Of a stretch of DNA of 23,945 nucleotides, positions 7,088-16,454 are shown piece after piece (positions within the stretch are counted from its first letter, which is position 1; each line of letters begins with the position of its first letter). The position numbers were made by a program, and so were the translations under genes. Below the pieces are notes generated by a model. The model was not told where the DNA came from and searched no databases. It saw only the letters and a program-made list of their open reading frames with translations. Source of the DNA: JBDKVA01 sp039679375 (GTDB taxonomy: Bacteria > Bacillota > Clostridia > Acetivibrionales > DTU013); contig JBDKVA010000145.1 of the NCBI GenBank assembly GCA_039679375.1, positions 1 through 23,945 of the forward strand. Reading direction: 5' to 3'.

Positions 7088-9355
7088 TTATATTCTGCTG
7101 CCGATCTCTTTTCTGTACTCGACAGGAGAAATCCCGCAATACTTTTTAAAAGTAATCGTAAAAGTACTGGAATTGGAGAATCCGACCTTCTCACCGATAT
7201 CACTCACCAGAATATCGGTGTTTTTTAGAAGTTCCTTAGCATGTTGTATTCGAACTTTATTAAGGTATTCAATAAAATTTGTGCCGATTGCCTTCTTGAA
7301 AAAGTTGGAGAAATACTTCGGCGAGGTTTCAGTCATCTGAGCCATGCTTTCAAGATATACATCCTCGGCATAGTGCAGGTTGATATACTCAAGTATGAAC
7401 TCTCTGTTGAGCTTGCTCTGCCTTTTACCTCTTACATTTGCTGTGACCCTGTCTATAAGTGTTCCAAGAAACCGCTGCACATCTCTGTAATCATCAATAC
7501 TGTCGACCTTTTCAAAAAAATCCATTTCAAGCTTTTCGATTTCATCCTTTTTAATATTTTCAAACTCCAGTTCATTAATTATGCTGTTGAATATACTGTT
7601 AATAATATTTGTAAACTTGATATAACTTATATCATTTTCAATATTCTCAGCAATAATATGATTTACTATGTCTTTGCTTTCCTTGCTGTCACCTTTTGCT
7701 ATAAAATTTAAAAGCTTGTCAATATCATCTGCGGGGAAATACATCCCGCTTGTTGAATTCAATTTTTCAAAATCAATAATCGAACCTCCTGAATTAAGTT
7801 TTCTATATGCCATGCAAGCCTTAATATCCTTGAACGCTTTTTTGCAGTCCTCAGCTTCCGTATAAAGCCTGCTTAGCGCTCCGGTTATTACGTATCCGTG
7901 ACCTGCTATCTGCTCCATTTCTTTCATCATGTCACTGATTTTCCGTATTGCAATCTTTCTATCATCACTTTCCCTTAAGCCGACCAGAGCAATAAACATC
8001 GAATTCTCCATATAAAATACGACAGGAAAATCAAAGAGATTTTCAAGCTGTTTTTGTATGTTATTTGCAAAATCTCCAGTAAATAAATCCGTTCTCTTAT
8101 TGTCTTTCGCATCGCTGCCATTTTGAGACACGAATTTTAAACCTACCATTGCATAACTACGGCAGCAAAATATTGCTTTGAAATATGAATCAATCTGATC
8201 CTTAAGCTTTCTATAGCTGGTAACGTCATCAATCATCTTGAAAAAGATACTTCTCCGGACATCATCCTCGACCAGCTGCATTTGGTCTTTATATAACTTA
8301 TTCTCATTATGAAGCAGCTTCAGCTCATTACAGGCATCATCAAAGCTTTCGGGGAGTTTGTCATCGGAACCGGATTTCAACAGTGAAAACATCCTTCTCA
8401 AGGGAGCGTACAAATAGAAACTAAGCAGCACACACATACCTGCTGTAAATAAGAAAGATACTATAATGATAATCAGATTAGTATTCATTTCCGGAAGCAT
8501 TTTTTCTGCAACATACGGAATTTTACTAATATAAACAAAGTCATTATATTTTGATTTTATGCAATAATACTCATATTTACCATCATTGACAGACTTCTCG
8601 AAAGTTTTGCCAAAATGAATATTTTCAATTATATCTGAATTTGAATTTGGGTCTGTACTCAATATGATATTGCCATCCTGATCCAAAACAATAAGTGAAG
8701 AGCCCTCTACCATATTCTGCTGGTTTACCCTGTCCAAAAGGCTGTTTACATCAATAAAAACCAATATGCTGAGATTTGTGGCGTTCATCTTATTGTTACC
8801 CACAATACCGATAAGGTTTTTGTGATAGGTTTTATTATCGATCGTTGTCTCATCATATTCAGCGGAAGGTACTATTTTCATATAATGTTTGGTGTCGGAA
8901 AATTTTTTCCAGAATTCAGGAGGGTATATAAGATTCTTCAGCTTATTGTTAAAAAATTCGTCAAAATCAGTTGTGCCCTGTGAAGTGACAGCAAGACTCG
9001 ATTTATTGAAATGTATGACAAAATCATATACATAATCCTGTGATATTATTTGACTGGCATCGTCTAAAAGCTGGACTATATTGCTCATGTTGAGCCCTTT
9101 ATGCCCATCTTCCTCATAGACCTGGTAATTCAGAAGATTAACGGAATATATGGTATTATTAACCTCCTTGAAGCTTTCGTCAAAAGACTTTACCATACTT
9201 TTTGCCGTTAATTTTGCATTTTGCCTCATTTGATTGTTTATTGCACCGGTTGAAATACTAAGTATGATATAGCAGGAAACAAACGAAATCAGCACTATTA
9301 TAAATAACGCCAGAAAAATCCTGTATGGAGCTTTATTTAATATTTTTTTCAACAT
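7088..9355 (-). CDS. Membrane-bound AraC-family regulator with extracellular sensor domain
   Basis: The 755-residue protein joins an external sensor to a DNA-binding domain. A membrane helix at about 12-35 and another at about 293-317 bracket an extracellular region (36-290) of the Cache-like type often found in such regulators. A linker and a central cytoplasmic region follow. The last 100 residues form an AraC/HTH_18 domain with two helix-turn-helix units (YLESMAQMTETSPKYFSNFF, then VSDIGEKVGFSNSSTFTITF). The layout is that of one-component sugar regulators found next to LplB/CarB-type importers in Clostridia and Paenibacillus. No receiver or kinase domain is present. GGAAGG six bases before ATG 9355 supports the start. 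It lies downstream of the carbohydrate operon beyond a terminator, and probably activates it on binding an extracellular saccharide. The ligand is unknown. Confidence 0.88.
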   Translation of the reverse strand: MLKKILNKAPYRIFLALFIIVLISFVSCYIILSISTGAINNQMRQNAKLTAKSMVKSFDESFKEVNNTIYSVNLLNYQVYEEDGHKGLNMSNIVQLLDDASQIISQDYVYDFVIHFNKSSLAVTSQGTTDFDEFFNNKLKNLIYPPEFWKKFSDTKHYMKIVPSAEYDETTIDNKTYHKNLIGIVGNNKMNATNLSILVFIDVNSLLDRVNQQNMVEGSSLIVLDQDGNIILSTDPNSNSDIIENIHFGKTFEKSVNDGKYEYYCIKSKYNDFVYISKIPYVAEKMLPEMNTNLIIIIVSFLFTAGMCVLLSFYLYAPLRRMFSLLKSGSDDKLPESFDDACNELKLLHNENKLYKDQMQLVEDDVRRSIFFKMIDDVTSYRKLKDQIDSYFKAIFCCRSYAMVGLKFVSQNGSDAKDNKRTDLFTGDFANNIQKQLENLFDFPVVFYMENSMFIALVGLRESDDRKIAIRKISDMMKEMEQIAGHGYVITGALSRLYTEAEDCKKAFKDIKACMAYRKLNSGGSIIDFEKLNSTSGMYFPADDIDKLLNFIAKGDSKESKDIVNHIIAENIENDISYIKFTNIINSIFNSIINELEFENIKKDEIEKLEMDFFEKVDSIDDYRDVQRFLGTLIDRVTANVRGKRQSKLNREFILEYINLHYAEDVYLESMAQMTETSPKYFSNFFKKAIGTNFIEYLNKVRIQHAKELLKNTDILVSDIGEKVGFSNSSTFTITFKKYCGISPVEYRKEIGSRI

Positions 9356-9424
9356 ACTGCACCTTCCTCAATTACCATAGATTGTGCAAGTTGTGATTTA
9401 AACGCCGTCTATGCATTTCACATT

Positions 9425-9454
9425 ATATTAACATTACGTATACTAATTAATCAA
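9425..9454 (-). promoter_or_regulatory. Candidate promoter for the AraC-type regulator
   Basis: Minus-strand TTGATT (9449-9454) and TAATAT (9425-9430) are 18 bp apart, between the terminator at 9483-9518 and the start codon at 9355. The region is AT-rich, so chance matches are possible. Confidence 0.35.
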
Positions 9455-9482
9455 CATGTAATTGCCCCCATTTATATACGCC

Positions 9483-9518
9483 CAAAAGGAGGCAGAGCAT
9501 CCGCTTTGCCTCCTTTTG
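9483..9518 (-). terminator. Rho-independent terminator of the carbohydrate operon
   Basis: A perfect 12-bp stem (CAAAAGGAGGCA at 9483-9494 with TGCCTCCTTTTG at 9507-9518) encloses a 12-base loop, about 40 bp after the stop of the large secreted-protein gene. The stem carries its own A/T run, so it may work in both directions. Confidence 0.75.
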
Positions 9519-9559
9519 CATATATTCCCATACTTTAGGTAACTTTACGTTTCAAGCAT

Positions 9560-12500
9560 TTAAAACATATCGATTTCTGCTTCACATTGCAGCAATTTAT
9601 TGTAGTTTGGCATATCATCATACGTCGCGCCTAACAATAAAGCTGTTTCTGTCAATCTTCTCGCTTCTTGCACAACGGGCTTGTCAGAAGGCTGCAGGTG
9701 TTTTGCGTTCGGTAATGCTGATATTGCCTTGTTTGCTGACTTTATAGCTTCTTTCAGCTCATCAGCCTTTTCAAGAGACGCTATCTCCTTTTCACAATCG
9801 AGCAGTTTTTGGTAACCCGCAATATTTTCAGCTTCAAATCCTGCAGCGAAAGCAGCATCAGCAAGATTACGGGCTTCCGTAACATCAGCTTTATCTGAAA
9901 GCTTTATGTGTCTGGCATCCGGCAATGCTTCAATAGCCTTAACAACGTTATCCAAAGTTACTTTTTTAAGCGAAGCAATTACACCCTCGCACTCTGCAAG
10001 CTTGCTCAGGTTGCTTATATCCGCTTCCGCCGCTCCTGCTGCTATGGCTGCATTCACCAATGTACGTGCGAACTGCACTGAAGATTCGTTTGTCAGTGTG
10101 AGGTTATAATAGCCCGGCAGCATATCAATAGCATCTTCCGCTGCATTTACTGCAACACCTGCGGCATATGCGGCTTCATCACCCGATCTGGCAACCGGAA
10201 GCATCATAAGCTTTGAACCGGAGGCATAATAGATATTTCCGTCATTACCCAGCGTCGCAAGCCCTGCATAACCCGACAGCACATCGTATCCCATAGTCTC
10301 GGTATTGAAAACAGTAACCTTTCTGCCGATCGTCGTATAGAGCAGTCCATCCGCTCCCCATCTCAGGTAGAATGGCCTCCATGCACTATCGCTGTCATAA
10401 TTTATACTTGTAAGCACCTTGTATTTAACCAACTCAAGCGTATCGGGATTAAGCGCGAACAATGCTCCGTCTGCAACACCCCAGAGAAGTCCGTCTTTAC
10501 CGAAGGTCAATGAACCGATCATAACCGGTGTCGTTCTGGCACTCATTTCAAATGTGGAATTCAATCCCGGTATGCTTATTGTTGCTTCTTTGACCTTTTC
10601 ACCCTTGGCAACATCCCATACAAATATTTTTGCCTGCTCTCCGGTACTTGCTATGCCTATACCACCGGCAATGGAAGTGCCTCCGTACAGCAAGCCGTCC
10701 TTGTATGCCAGACCTGTAATGCTCTGGTCCTGAACAACATTTCTGTACTCGGACCATGTTCCCGCTTTTTCATCATATACGGTAAGTGCGCCGCCGAGCA
10801 TTCCATAATCGGGAACCGTACCGACAAACAATTTATTATCACCTGATGTCAATGCGAAAGGCCTGTCCTGCTCATTTCCAATGTCATACGCAAGGCCCGG
10901 GTTGCCGTCGGAGCCGCTGCTGAAGTTGAATGGCTTTGAAGGATCATATGAGTATATCCTTGCGCTTCCGTAAGTGCCAAAGTATACCTTGCCGTTAAGG
11001 AAGCCGATTCCTTCAGGCTGATCGAGCTTTGGAGCATTGTATAGAACCGTTTTGCTGCTTGTATCAAATACGCTGCCTCCAAACTGGTAACCCCCGATAT
11101 ACAGCTTCCCGTCAGGACCTTTTTCAATTGACTGGATGTCTATCGCCTGGGGAATCATGTTCAAAGCCGCATCTACAGCTGTATTATCCTGCGGGTCATA
11201 TACTGCAAAGCCTCCGGAATCATCCGTAATGCCAAGAAGTGACCTGCCTGCCTTTTCACCTGTCAAAGGAGTGAACCAGTCAAGCGCATTGGAAGCATCT
11301 CCCGAGAGGACCGGTGAATTATCAACCTGTTTTGCTATATTGGTTGAACAATCATACTGCCAAACTGCATTCTTGGATTTATAGTAAATCAAATTGCTGT
11401 TGTAGGGAGAAGGTGATGAAATCGCCTGCTGGAAGGAAAGCACATTCAATAATTCATGTGTATTTGCATCCAGTACGAAAAGCTTCATAGCATTGTCCCT
11501 TACAAACAGCTTCCCGTTATATGACCATACATGGCCGCACATACGTCCGTCAGTACCAGTACCCGGTATATCTCCGAATGCAGGTATGCTTATTTCCGTT
11601 TTCTGTGTGGGGTCGGCTCTGTTAATACGGATCAAAGCATCAGGAATACCTACTCCGACATAAAGATATTCACCGACAACTCCAAGTCCCCTTGCATATA
11701 CTGCACCGGCCTTTGCGGATCCAAGGTCCTTAAAGGTTCCGGTTGCAATATCATACTCAAATACCTTGCTGCCATTGTCTGTTCCGCCATTAGTCTGACT
11801 GGTTGCTCCATATATTTTACCGTCATCTGAAGCTGCCAGATCCCATATCCAGGTATCGGACGGATTTACGCCAAGTTCTTCTATCCTGCCCTGTCCTTTT
11901 GCTCCCGGCAAGTACCTGTAAAGCTTCCCATCATCAACTCCGCCAAAATATATATTATCGTCTGAACCTTTGACAATACCGTAATTATGCACCGTTCCGG
12001 CGATCTGCTGACTGAAGAGCATCTCACCCGTAGCCGGATCAATTGCATAGAAGGTCGATGGATTGTCCTGCGAACCGGTGGTAACTGTATACAATTCATC
12101 GGCATTTGTTACAGGATTTCTTTCTATTATGGAATACAGGAATAGCGGCTTTCCTCCCAGTACAGCAGCACCGAGGTCAACCGGTGTGCCTGCTGTTATT
12201 CCGGTACCCGGGTTTTCCGTATAAATTGAAAGCTTAATATTATCAAAGTATACTTCACAGCTGCCTGCGGTTATATCATTATTGTATTCGATAAAATGTA
12301 CTCCAGCTTCACCCCAGCTGCCTATTGCATGTACACCACTGAAAGATGCTGCAGTTATACCATCACATGTTATAACCAGGTTCCCATCACTACCTCCCTC
12401 AAAAGCCCAATGATGTATTAAGCCATCACCGATATGAAGATCGGCAGCCTGCTGCTTAAAGCCTGAATCGGTAAGGGCCCGTATTATTCCGTCTCCTCCG

Positions 12501-13495
12501 AAATTAACTCTGAACACTTTGTCTGATGCTCCAATATCGATAATAACCGAGAAGCCCGAGCTCACGTTAGGTGTTCCAGCAGTCATTAATGCCTGCAGAT
12601 TCATATCTAATTCCAGTTTCCAGGGGTTGGTTCCTATAACATTCGCATTATCAACCTTCTTGAATGCGCCAACTGCATCGGCTCCTGAAGTGTTATCCAT
12701 GTAGAAAAGCAATTGCCCTGCAGGAACATCCTTCACTGCAATACTACCGTTTGAATCCCCTGTGGAATGAGTATTGTCAGTCGTATACAGGCCTTCATAC
12801 GGGTCGTCGACAAACCAGTTTTCATTCCTCATATTTACAAGATTTGAACAGTCGCTTGAAAATATGGTTTTCGGAAGAAGCTCTGTACCCGTCTGAATTG
12901 ATTCGACATATACCTTTACATCGTCAAAGTACGCTTTGCATTCTCCTCCGCCGGCGCCGTACATCGCCACGCAGATACCGGCCACATCAACTCCGCCAAC
13001 CTGTGCGGGAACAGTAATCTCCGGGCTCGTGTACCGGGTCCAGCCTCCATTTGTCTGGATGTCAGGCCCATATGCCTGCCCGATCCTGTTGTTATTGGCA
13101 TAAAAATACCAGACTGAGAAAATTGCATCTACATAAGCCGCTGTCCCATCATATGCAGCAACATTTGCATATAGGCTTGCAGTCACTTTGTCACCGGCAT
13201 TTACAGGAACCACGCCACTGCTCACAAGTGGGGATTGTGTACTGCCCGTATCAATCATTTCAAGGGAACTCGCACCGCTGTGTACTACAGTAGTTGATAA
13301 TGCCACTACTCCGGAGCTGTCTTCAACTGTCCACCCGGATAAAGGCTGGGCAGCTTCGAAATCACTATTGTTTAAGCTTACTTCCTGGGCTGCTGCATAA
13401 ACATTAATCCCCGTTTGTGCAAAAGGAATAATTCCAAGCAGCATCGCGATACATACAAAAACAACAGCCAACTTTTTAAACAATTTAAGTGTCAT
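9560..13495 (-). CDS. Large secreted multidomain protein: jelly-roll modules, beta-propeller, helical repeats
   Basis: The 1311-residue protein starts with a signal peptide (KLFKKLAVVFVCIAMLLG, probable cleavage near AYAAA-type residues 33-36). Residues about 38-200 look like a carbohydrate-binding jelly roll (NSDFEAAQPLSGWTV to YFDDVKVYV). Residues about 205-428 form a second beta-sandwich ending in EVYFDNIKLSI. Residues about 440-1105 are a beta-propeller with blades of the type DGKLYIGGYQFGGSVF, DGKIYGAT and DGLLYTTIGRKVTVF. From about 1110 to the end are three helical repeats of about 65 residues with the pattern A-I-x-A-L-P-(D/N)-A-(R/K)-H. No catalytic motif, LPXTG or SLH domain is visible, so it is probably released. 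GGAGGAGGG before ATG 13495 fixes the start. As the last gene of the operon it probably binds or cleaves the polysaccharide whose products are imported. A lyase role is possible but unsupported. Confidence 0.85.
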   Translation of the reverse strand: MTLKLFKKLAVVFVCIAMLLGIIPFAQTGINVYAAAQEVSLNNSDFEAAQPLSGWTVEDSSGVVALSTTVVHSGASSLEMIDTGSTQSPLVSSGVVPVNAGDKVTASLYANVAAYDGTAAYVDAIFSVWYFYANNNRIGQAYGPDIQTNGGWTRYTSPEITVPAQVGGVDVAGICVAMYGAGGGECKAYFDDVKVYVESIQTGTELLPKTIFSSDCSNLVNMRNENWFVDDPYEGLYTTDNTHSTGDSNGSIAVKDVPAGQLLFYMDNTSGADAVGAFKKVDNANVIGTNPWKLELDMNLQALMTAGTPNVSSGFSVIIDIGASDKVFRVNFGGDGIIRALTDSGFKQQAADLHIGDGLIHHWAFEGGSDGNLVITCDGITAASFSGVHAIGSWGEAGVHFIEYNNDITAGSCEVYFDNIKLSIYTENPGTGITAGTPVDLGAAVLGGKPLFLYSIIERNPVTNADELYTVTTGSQDNPSTFYAIDPATGEMLFSQQIAGTVHNYGIVKGSDDNIYFGGVDDGKLYRYLPGAKGQGRIEELGVNPSDTWIWDLAASDDGKIYGATSQTNGGTDNGSKVFEYDIATGTFKDLGSAKAGAVYARGLGVVGEYLYVGVGIPDALIRINRADPTQKTEISIPAFGDIPGTGTDGRMCGHVWSYNGKLFVRDNAMKLFVLDANTHELLNVLSFQQAISSPSPYNSNLIYYKSKNAVWQYDCSTNIAKQVDNSPVLSGDASNALDWFTPLTGEKAGRSLLGITDDSGGFAVYDPQDNTAVDAALNMIPQAIDIQSIEKGPDGKLYIGGYQFGGSVFDTSSKTVLYNAPKLDQPEGIGFLNGKVYFGTYGSARIYSYDPSKPFNFSSGSDGNPGLAYDIGNEQDRPFALTSGDNKLFVGTVPDYGMLGGALTVYDEKAGTWSEYRNVVQDQSITGLAYKDGLLYGGTSIAGGIGIASTGEQAKIFVWDVAKGEKVKEATISIPGLNSTFEMSARTTPVMIGSLTFGKDGLLWGVADGALFALNPDTLELVKYKVLTSINYDSDSAWRPFYLRWGADGLLYTTIGRKVTVFNTETMGYDVLSGYAGLATLGNDGNIYYASGSKLMMLPVARSGDEAAYAAGVAVNAAEDAIDMLPGYYNLTLTNESSVQFARTLVNAAIAAGAAEADISNLSKLAECEGVIASLKKVTLDNVVKAIEALPDARHIKLSDKADVTEARNLADAAFAAGFEAENIAGYQKLLDCEKEIASLEKADELKEAIKSANKAISALPNAKHLQPSDKPVVQEARRLTETALLLGATYDDMPNYNKLLQCEAEIDMF

Positions 13496-13558
13496 TTCTT
13501 TTCCCTCCTCCGACTCATCTACATTTATTTCTACAGTAATTTCTCCGATCCTTTACCC

Positions 13559-15547
13559 TTATGCCCCTCCTTCCTTGTCAAATTCGGAATTCTTTATCCT
13601 TTCAAGCCATTCCTCACAAGATAGCCTATCCCATCCCTTTATCCCGGTTTCCAGCTCGATTGCCGCCCTCAGTTCCTGTCCGGCTTTATAATAGTTGCCG
13701 CGGATAATGCTGCTCTGTGCTGAAGACTGGAGATAAATCGATTTAACTTTTTTATAGATGTAATCAAAATAAGCCTTAAGATTATTGAAATTGCCGATAT
13801 ACGGATTGTCAGCTTTAGCTTTCAATACTAAGGCATCTTCCAAATGAGGCTTCATGATGATAAGGATATCAAGGCAGGCTGCAATCCTCTCTTCCGGGAC
13901 CTTGATGCTATCCTTTTCAGGATTCCATTTGACAATTTCCGAAGAAGCCCTTTTAGAAACTGCTTTAGTCTCAAGCCAGCTGTCCCTGAGCCAGACCGAC
14001 TTGAAATTCAAACTAAAAAACTTCATATTGAAAGATGAAATTATTGAAAGACTCTCTTCGAGTATTTCCACCAGCTTTGCCGCTTTAGCATGATCCGGTC
14101 CGAAGCATGCAGAACAGTAGCTTTCCATAATATCGGTATAGGTAGCGCCGCAATCCCACATTTTACGTGCAAGAGCGTATAGATTGAACCATAAAACAGT
14201 ACGTTCGGAATTGAACTCATATTCCGCGGAATTTGAGGGTAGCTCCTTATGCAGAAATTCTTCATGGATTATTTTTTCAGGAAGATAAAAAGGCACGATC
14301 AGGCTGGTAATTTCATATACACCAGCCTTCTTCAGGAAATCCACGTCCTTCAGGATGGTCCTTATAAGCGGTGGAAATAATGCTGTAAACATCCAGTAAT
14401 CTCCGTAGTACTCAAACACGGACAATCTGGTGCCAAATCGATAATTACAGGAGTAAGCCCAGTTCTCTACAACCTTTTTGAATCTTATATCACATTGATT
14501 TGAAGGATGTGCAAAATCGTAAGTATAATCTCTGCCCCAACAGGCAAGCAGAGTATCAAGGTCATTGTCTTCAGGTATGGTATCGAGCATTTCCCATTCA
14601 AGCTGGGCATTATAGGCTATATGCTGTATGTTGATTTTCATGCCTTCTTTTATGACATGCTTTTTAAGCTTTTCAAGGAACTTGATGTATGTGTTGATGA
14701 ACCCGCTTTGTACACATTGCTCGCATTTGCAGGTATAAAGATTGTCATTCGGCCATATGCAGATCGTATTGATTATGGCTTCGCTTTTGCAATATTCCAG
14801 GATGTTGCCAATTATTGTATCTGTCCCTACTTTACTCGAAAAACAGGGCTGTGTATCCATCCGCTCTCCATTATAAAGAGAGAACCATTCCGGATTGCTT
14901 GAAAAGTACTTGCCGGCAGGTAGGAACAAATCTATATTATGACCGCCCAGCGTCAGCATAAGTCCGCGTTTCTCAATTTCCTCCCTCAAAACCTGTTTGT
15001 ACCTTTCCCATAAGTGAAACGTAAAGAATATACTGTTATAATTATTCTTGGTCATCCAGTCAACGATACGGACAACATATTCGAGAGACTCTGAATTTTC
15101 GAGCACCAATCCCCTTTTTGGAAAATCAGGCGTGTAATTCTTACTGCAGATATTTATAATTTCAGGTGCTTCCGCCGGAATGTATTGATATTCGGGATTG
15201 ACCCATTTATAACCTATATATTGCTCAAGAAATTTATAAACGCCATATAACAAAGACCTTTTATTTGAACCTGAAATCAACAAATTTCCTTCTTCAACTG
15301 TTATACTGAATTCATCATTTTCTTCATCATCAGCAGCTTCCTTACTGCAAATGCTTAAAACTACAGCCCCTTCGTGCCGCCCAGTTTCCACCCCAGTAAT
15401 ATGAATCTCCGCATTATATGCTAATTTCAGGTATTTTTTTAGTTCGCTTGCAGCAAATTGCATATCCGGATTGTTATCTTTCAAAAAAATACAAAGAGAG
15501 TCATCATGCTTTATGTCAAAAGTAAATTGACCACGTACCTGATGCAT
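13559..15547 (-). CDS. DUF4838 family protein, putative cytoplasmic glycan-processing enzyme
   Basis: The 662-residue protein has no signal peptide. Residues about 1-120 form the alpha/beta N-terminal domain common to GH67/GH20-like enzymes (FAASELKKYLKLAYNAEI, LLYGVYKFLEQYIGYKWVNP). A TIM-barrel-like DUF4838 region follows with PDFPKRGLVLENS, HNIDLFLP and the C-x-C-x2-C motif in NLYTCKCEQC (about 270-280). The C-terminal 200 residues are helical. DUF4838 proteins are found in polysaccharide utilisation loci, but their reaction is not established to my knowledge. The start at 15547 (MHQVRGQ) is chosen over an in-frame start at 15631 because AAAGGAG lies eight bases before it and the longer form would overlap the permease gene. 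The position between importer and secreted-protein genes suggests it acts on the imported saccharide. Confidence 0.8.
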   Translation of the reverse strand: MHQVRGQFTFDIKHDDSLCIFLKDNNPDMQFAASELKKYLKLAYNAEIHITGVETGRHEGAVVLSICSKEAADDEENDEFSITVEEGNLLISGSNKRSLLYGVYKFLEQYIGYKWVNPEYQYIPAEAPEIINICSKNYTPDFPKRGLVLENSESLEYVVRIVDWMTKNNYNSIFFTFHLWERYKQVLREEIEKRGLMLTLGGHNIDLFLPAGKYFSSNPEWFSLYNGERMDTQPCFSSKVGTDTIIGNILEYCKSEAIINTICIWPNDNLYTCKCEQCVQSGFINTYIKFLEKLKKHVIKEGMKINIQHIAYNAQLEWEMLDTIPEDNDLDTLLACWGRDYTYDFAHPSNQCDIRFKKVVENWAYSCNYRFGTRLSVFEYYGDYWMFTALFPPLIRTILKDVDFLKKAGVYEITSLIVPFYLPEKIIHEEFLHKELPSNSAEYEFNSERTVLWFNLYALARKMWDCGATYTDIMESYCSACFGPDHAKAAKLVEILEESLSIISSFNMKFFSLNFKSVWLRDSWLETKAVSKRASSEIVKWNPEKDSIKVPEERIAACLDILIIMKPHLEDALVLKAKADNPYIGNFNNLKAYFDYIYKKVKSIYLQSSAQSSIIRGNYYKAGQELRAAIELETGIKGWDRLSCEEWLERIKNSEFDKEGGA

Positions 15548-15578
15548 AGCTGCAACTCCTTTCCGAGTTATATCGTAC

Positions 15579-16436
15579 TTATCCCTTGACGGAGCCAAGC
15601 ATAACCCCGCTGGTAAAATATTTCTGAGCAAACGGATAAACCATCAGCACCGGAATCATAGATATGAAAATCGTAGCATTCTTTAATGCCTCAGGTGTTA
15701 TTTTTGCCGCATCAATGAGGTTGTTGTCATTCGTGCCGTCATATATGAGCATTTCCCTTAATACCACCTGCAAGGGCAGCTTTTTACTGTCATTTAGATA
15801 TATCATCGGTATAAAGTAGCTGTTCCACTGTCCCATGAAATAGAATAATGCTATAGAAGCAAGGGCAGCCTTCGATAATGGAACGATTATCTGAAACAGG
15901 ATTCTATATTCTGAAGCCCCGTCGATGATTGCCGATTCATAAAGGCTCGGTGATATTGACTCATAAAAGCTTTTCAGTATAATAAGCTCAAATGTCCAAA
16001 TGGCATTTGGCAAAAGCATGGCCCATATCGTATCAATCATTCCGAGTCTTTGAACTATTATAAAATTCGGTATAATACCGCCATTAAAAAACATGGTGAT
16101 GATGATAGCCGTCATAAAGAATTTCTTCCCGAAGAAGCTTTTCTTTGACAGCGGATATGCCGAGATAGCAGTAAGCAGCACAGACAGGAATGTTCCGAAG
16201 CCGGTGTATATCAATGTGTTCAGATATGCACGTGGTATCTTGTTGTTTGCAAAAATAGTTTTATATGCATTTATATTAAAGCCTATCGGAAAGAGAGTAA
16301 TCTTATTCTGTGCAATATAATAAGAATCACTGAACGATATGGCGACAATATACAAAACAGGGTACAACATAATTATTCCAATAAAAAGCATAAGGACCGT
16401 ATTTAAAAAGTCAAATACCGTAAATCTCCTGGTCAT
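15579..16436 (-). CDS. CarB/LplC-type carbohydrate ABC transporter permease
   Basis: The 285-residue protein is one of two membrane subunits of a sugar importer of the CUT1 class. Six membrane spans are visible. The inner loop carries the ATPase-docking EAA motif (YESAIIDGASEYRILFQIIV, about 180-200). The ending YFTSGVMLGSVKG is characteristic of the CarB/YtcP/LplC group used for complex oligosaccharides. The ATG at 16436 (MTRRFTVFDF) is preferred to the upstream GTG at 16445, because GGAGAG lies at a proper distance only from the ATG. The gene begins 18 bp after the stop of the partner permease gene, so both are made from one transcript. No ATPase gene is present in the operon, and the usual solution in Firmicutes is a shared MsmK-like ATPase. 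Confidence 0.92.
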   Translation of the reverse strand: MTRRFTVFDFLNTVLMLFIGIIMLYPVLYIVAISFSDSYYIAQNKITLFPIGFNINAYKTIFANNKIPRAYLNTLIYTGFGTFLSVLLTAISAYPLSKKSFFGKKFFMTAIIITMFFNGGIIPNFIIVQRLGMIDTIWAMLLPNAIWTFELIILKSFYESISPSLYESAIIDGASEYRILFQIIVPLSKAALASIALFYFMGQWNSYFIPMIYLNDSKKLPLQVVLREMLIYDGTNDNNLIDAAKITPEALKNATIFISMIPVLMVYPFAQKYFTSGVMLGSVKG

Positions 16437-16454
16437 TAAGGTCACTCTCCACTC

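Noticed and set aside
9906..13400. Many frames of 60-130 codons opposite or within the large secreted-protein gene
   Set aside because: They are shadows of a long, well-started gene and lack their own ribosome sites.
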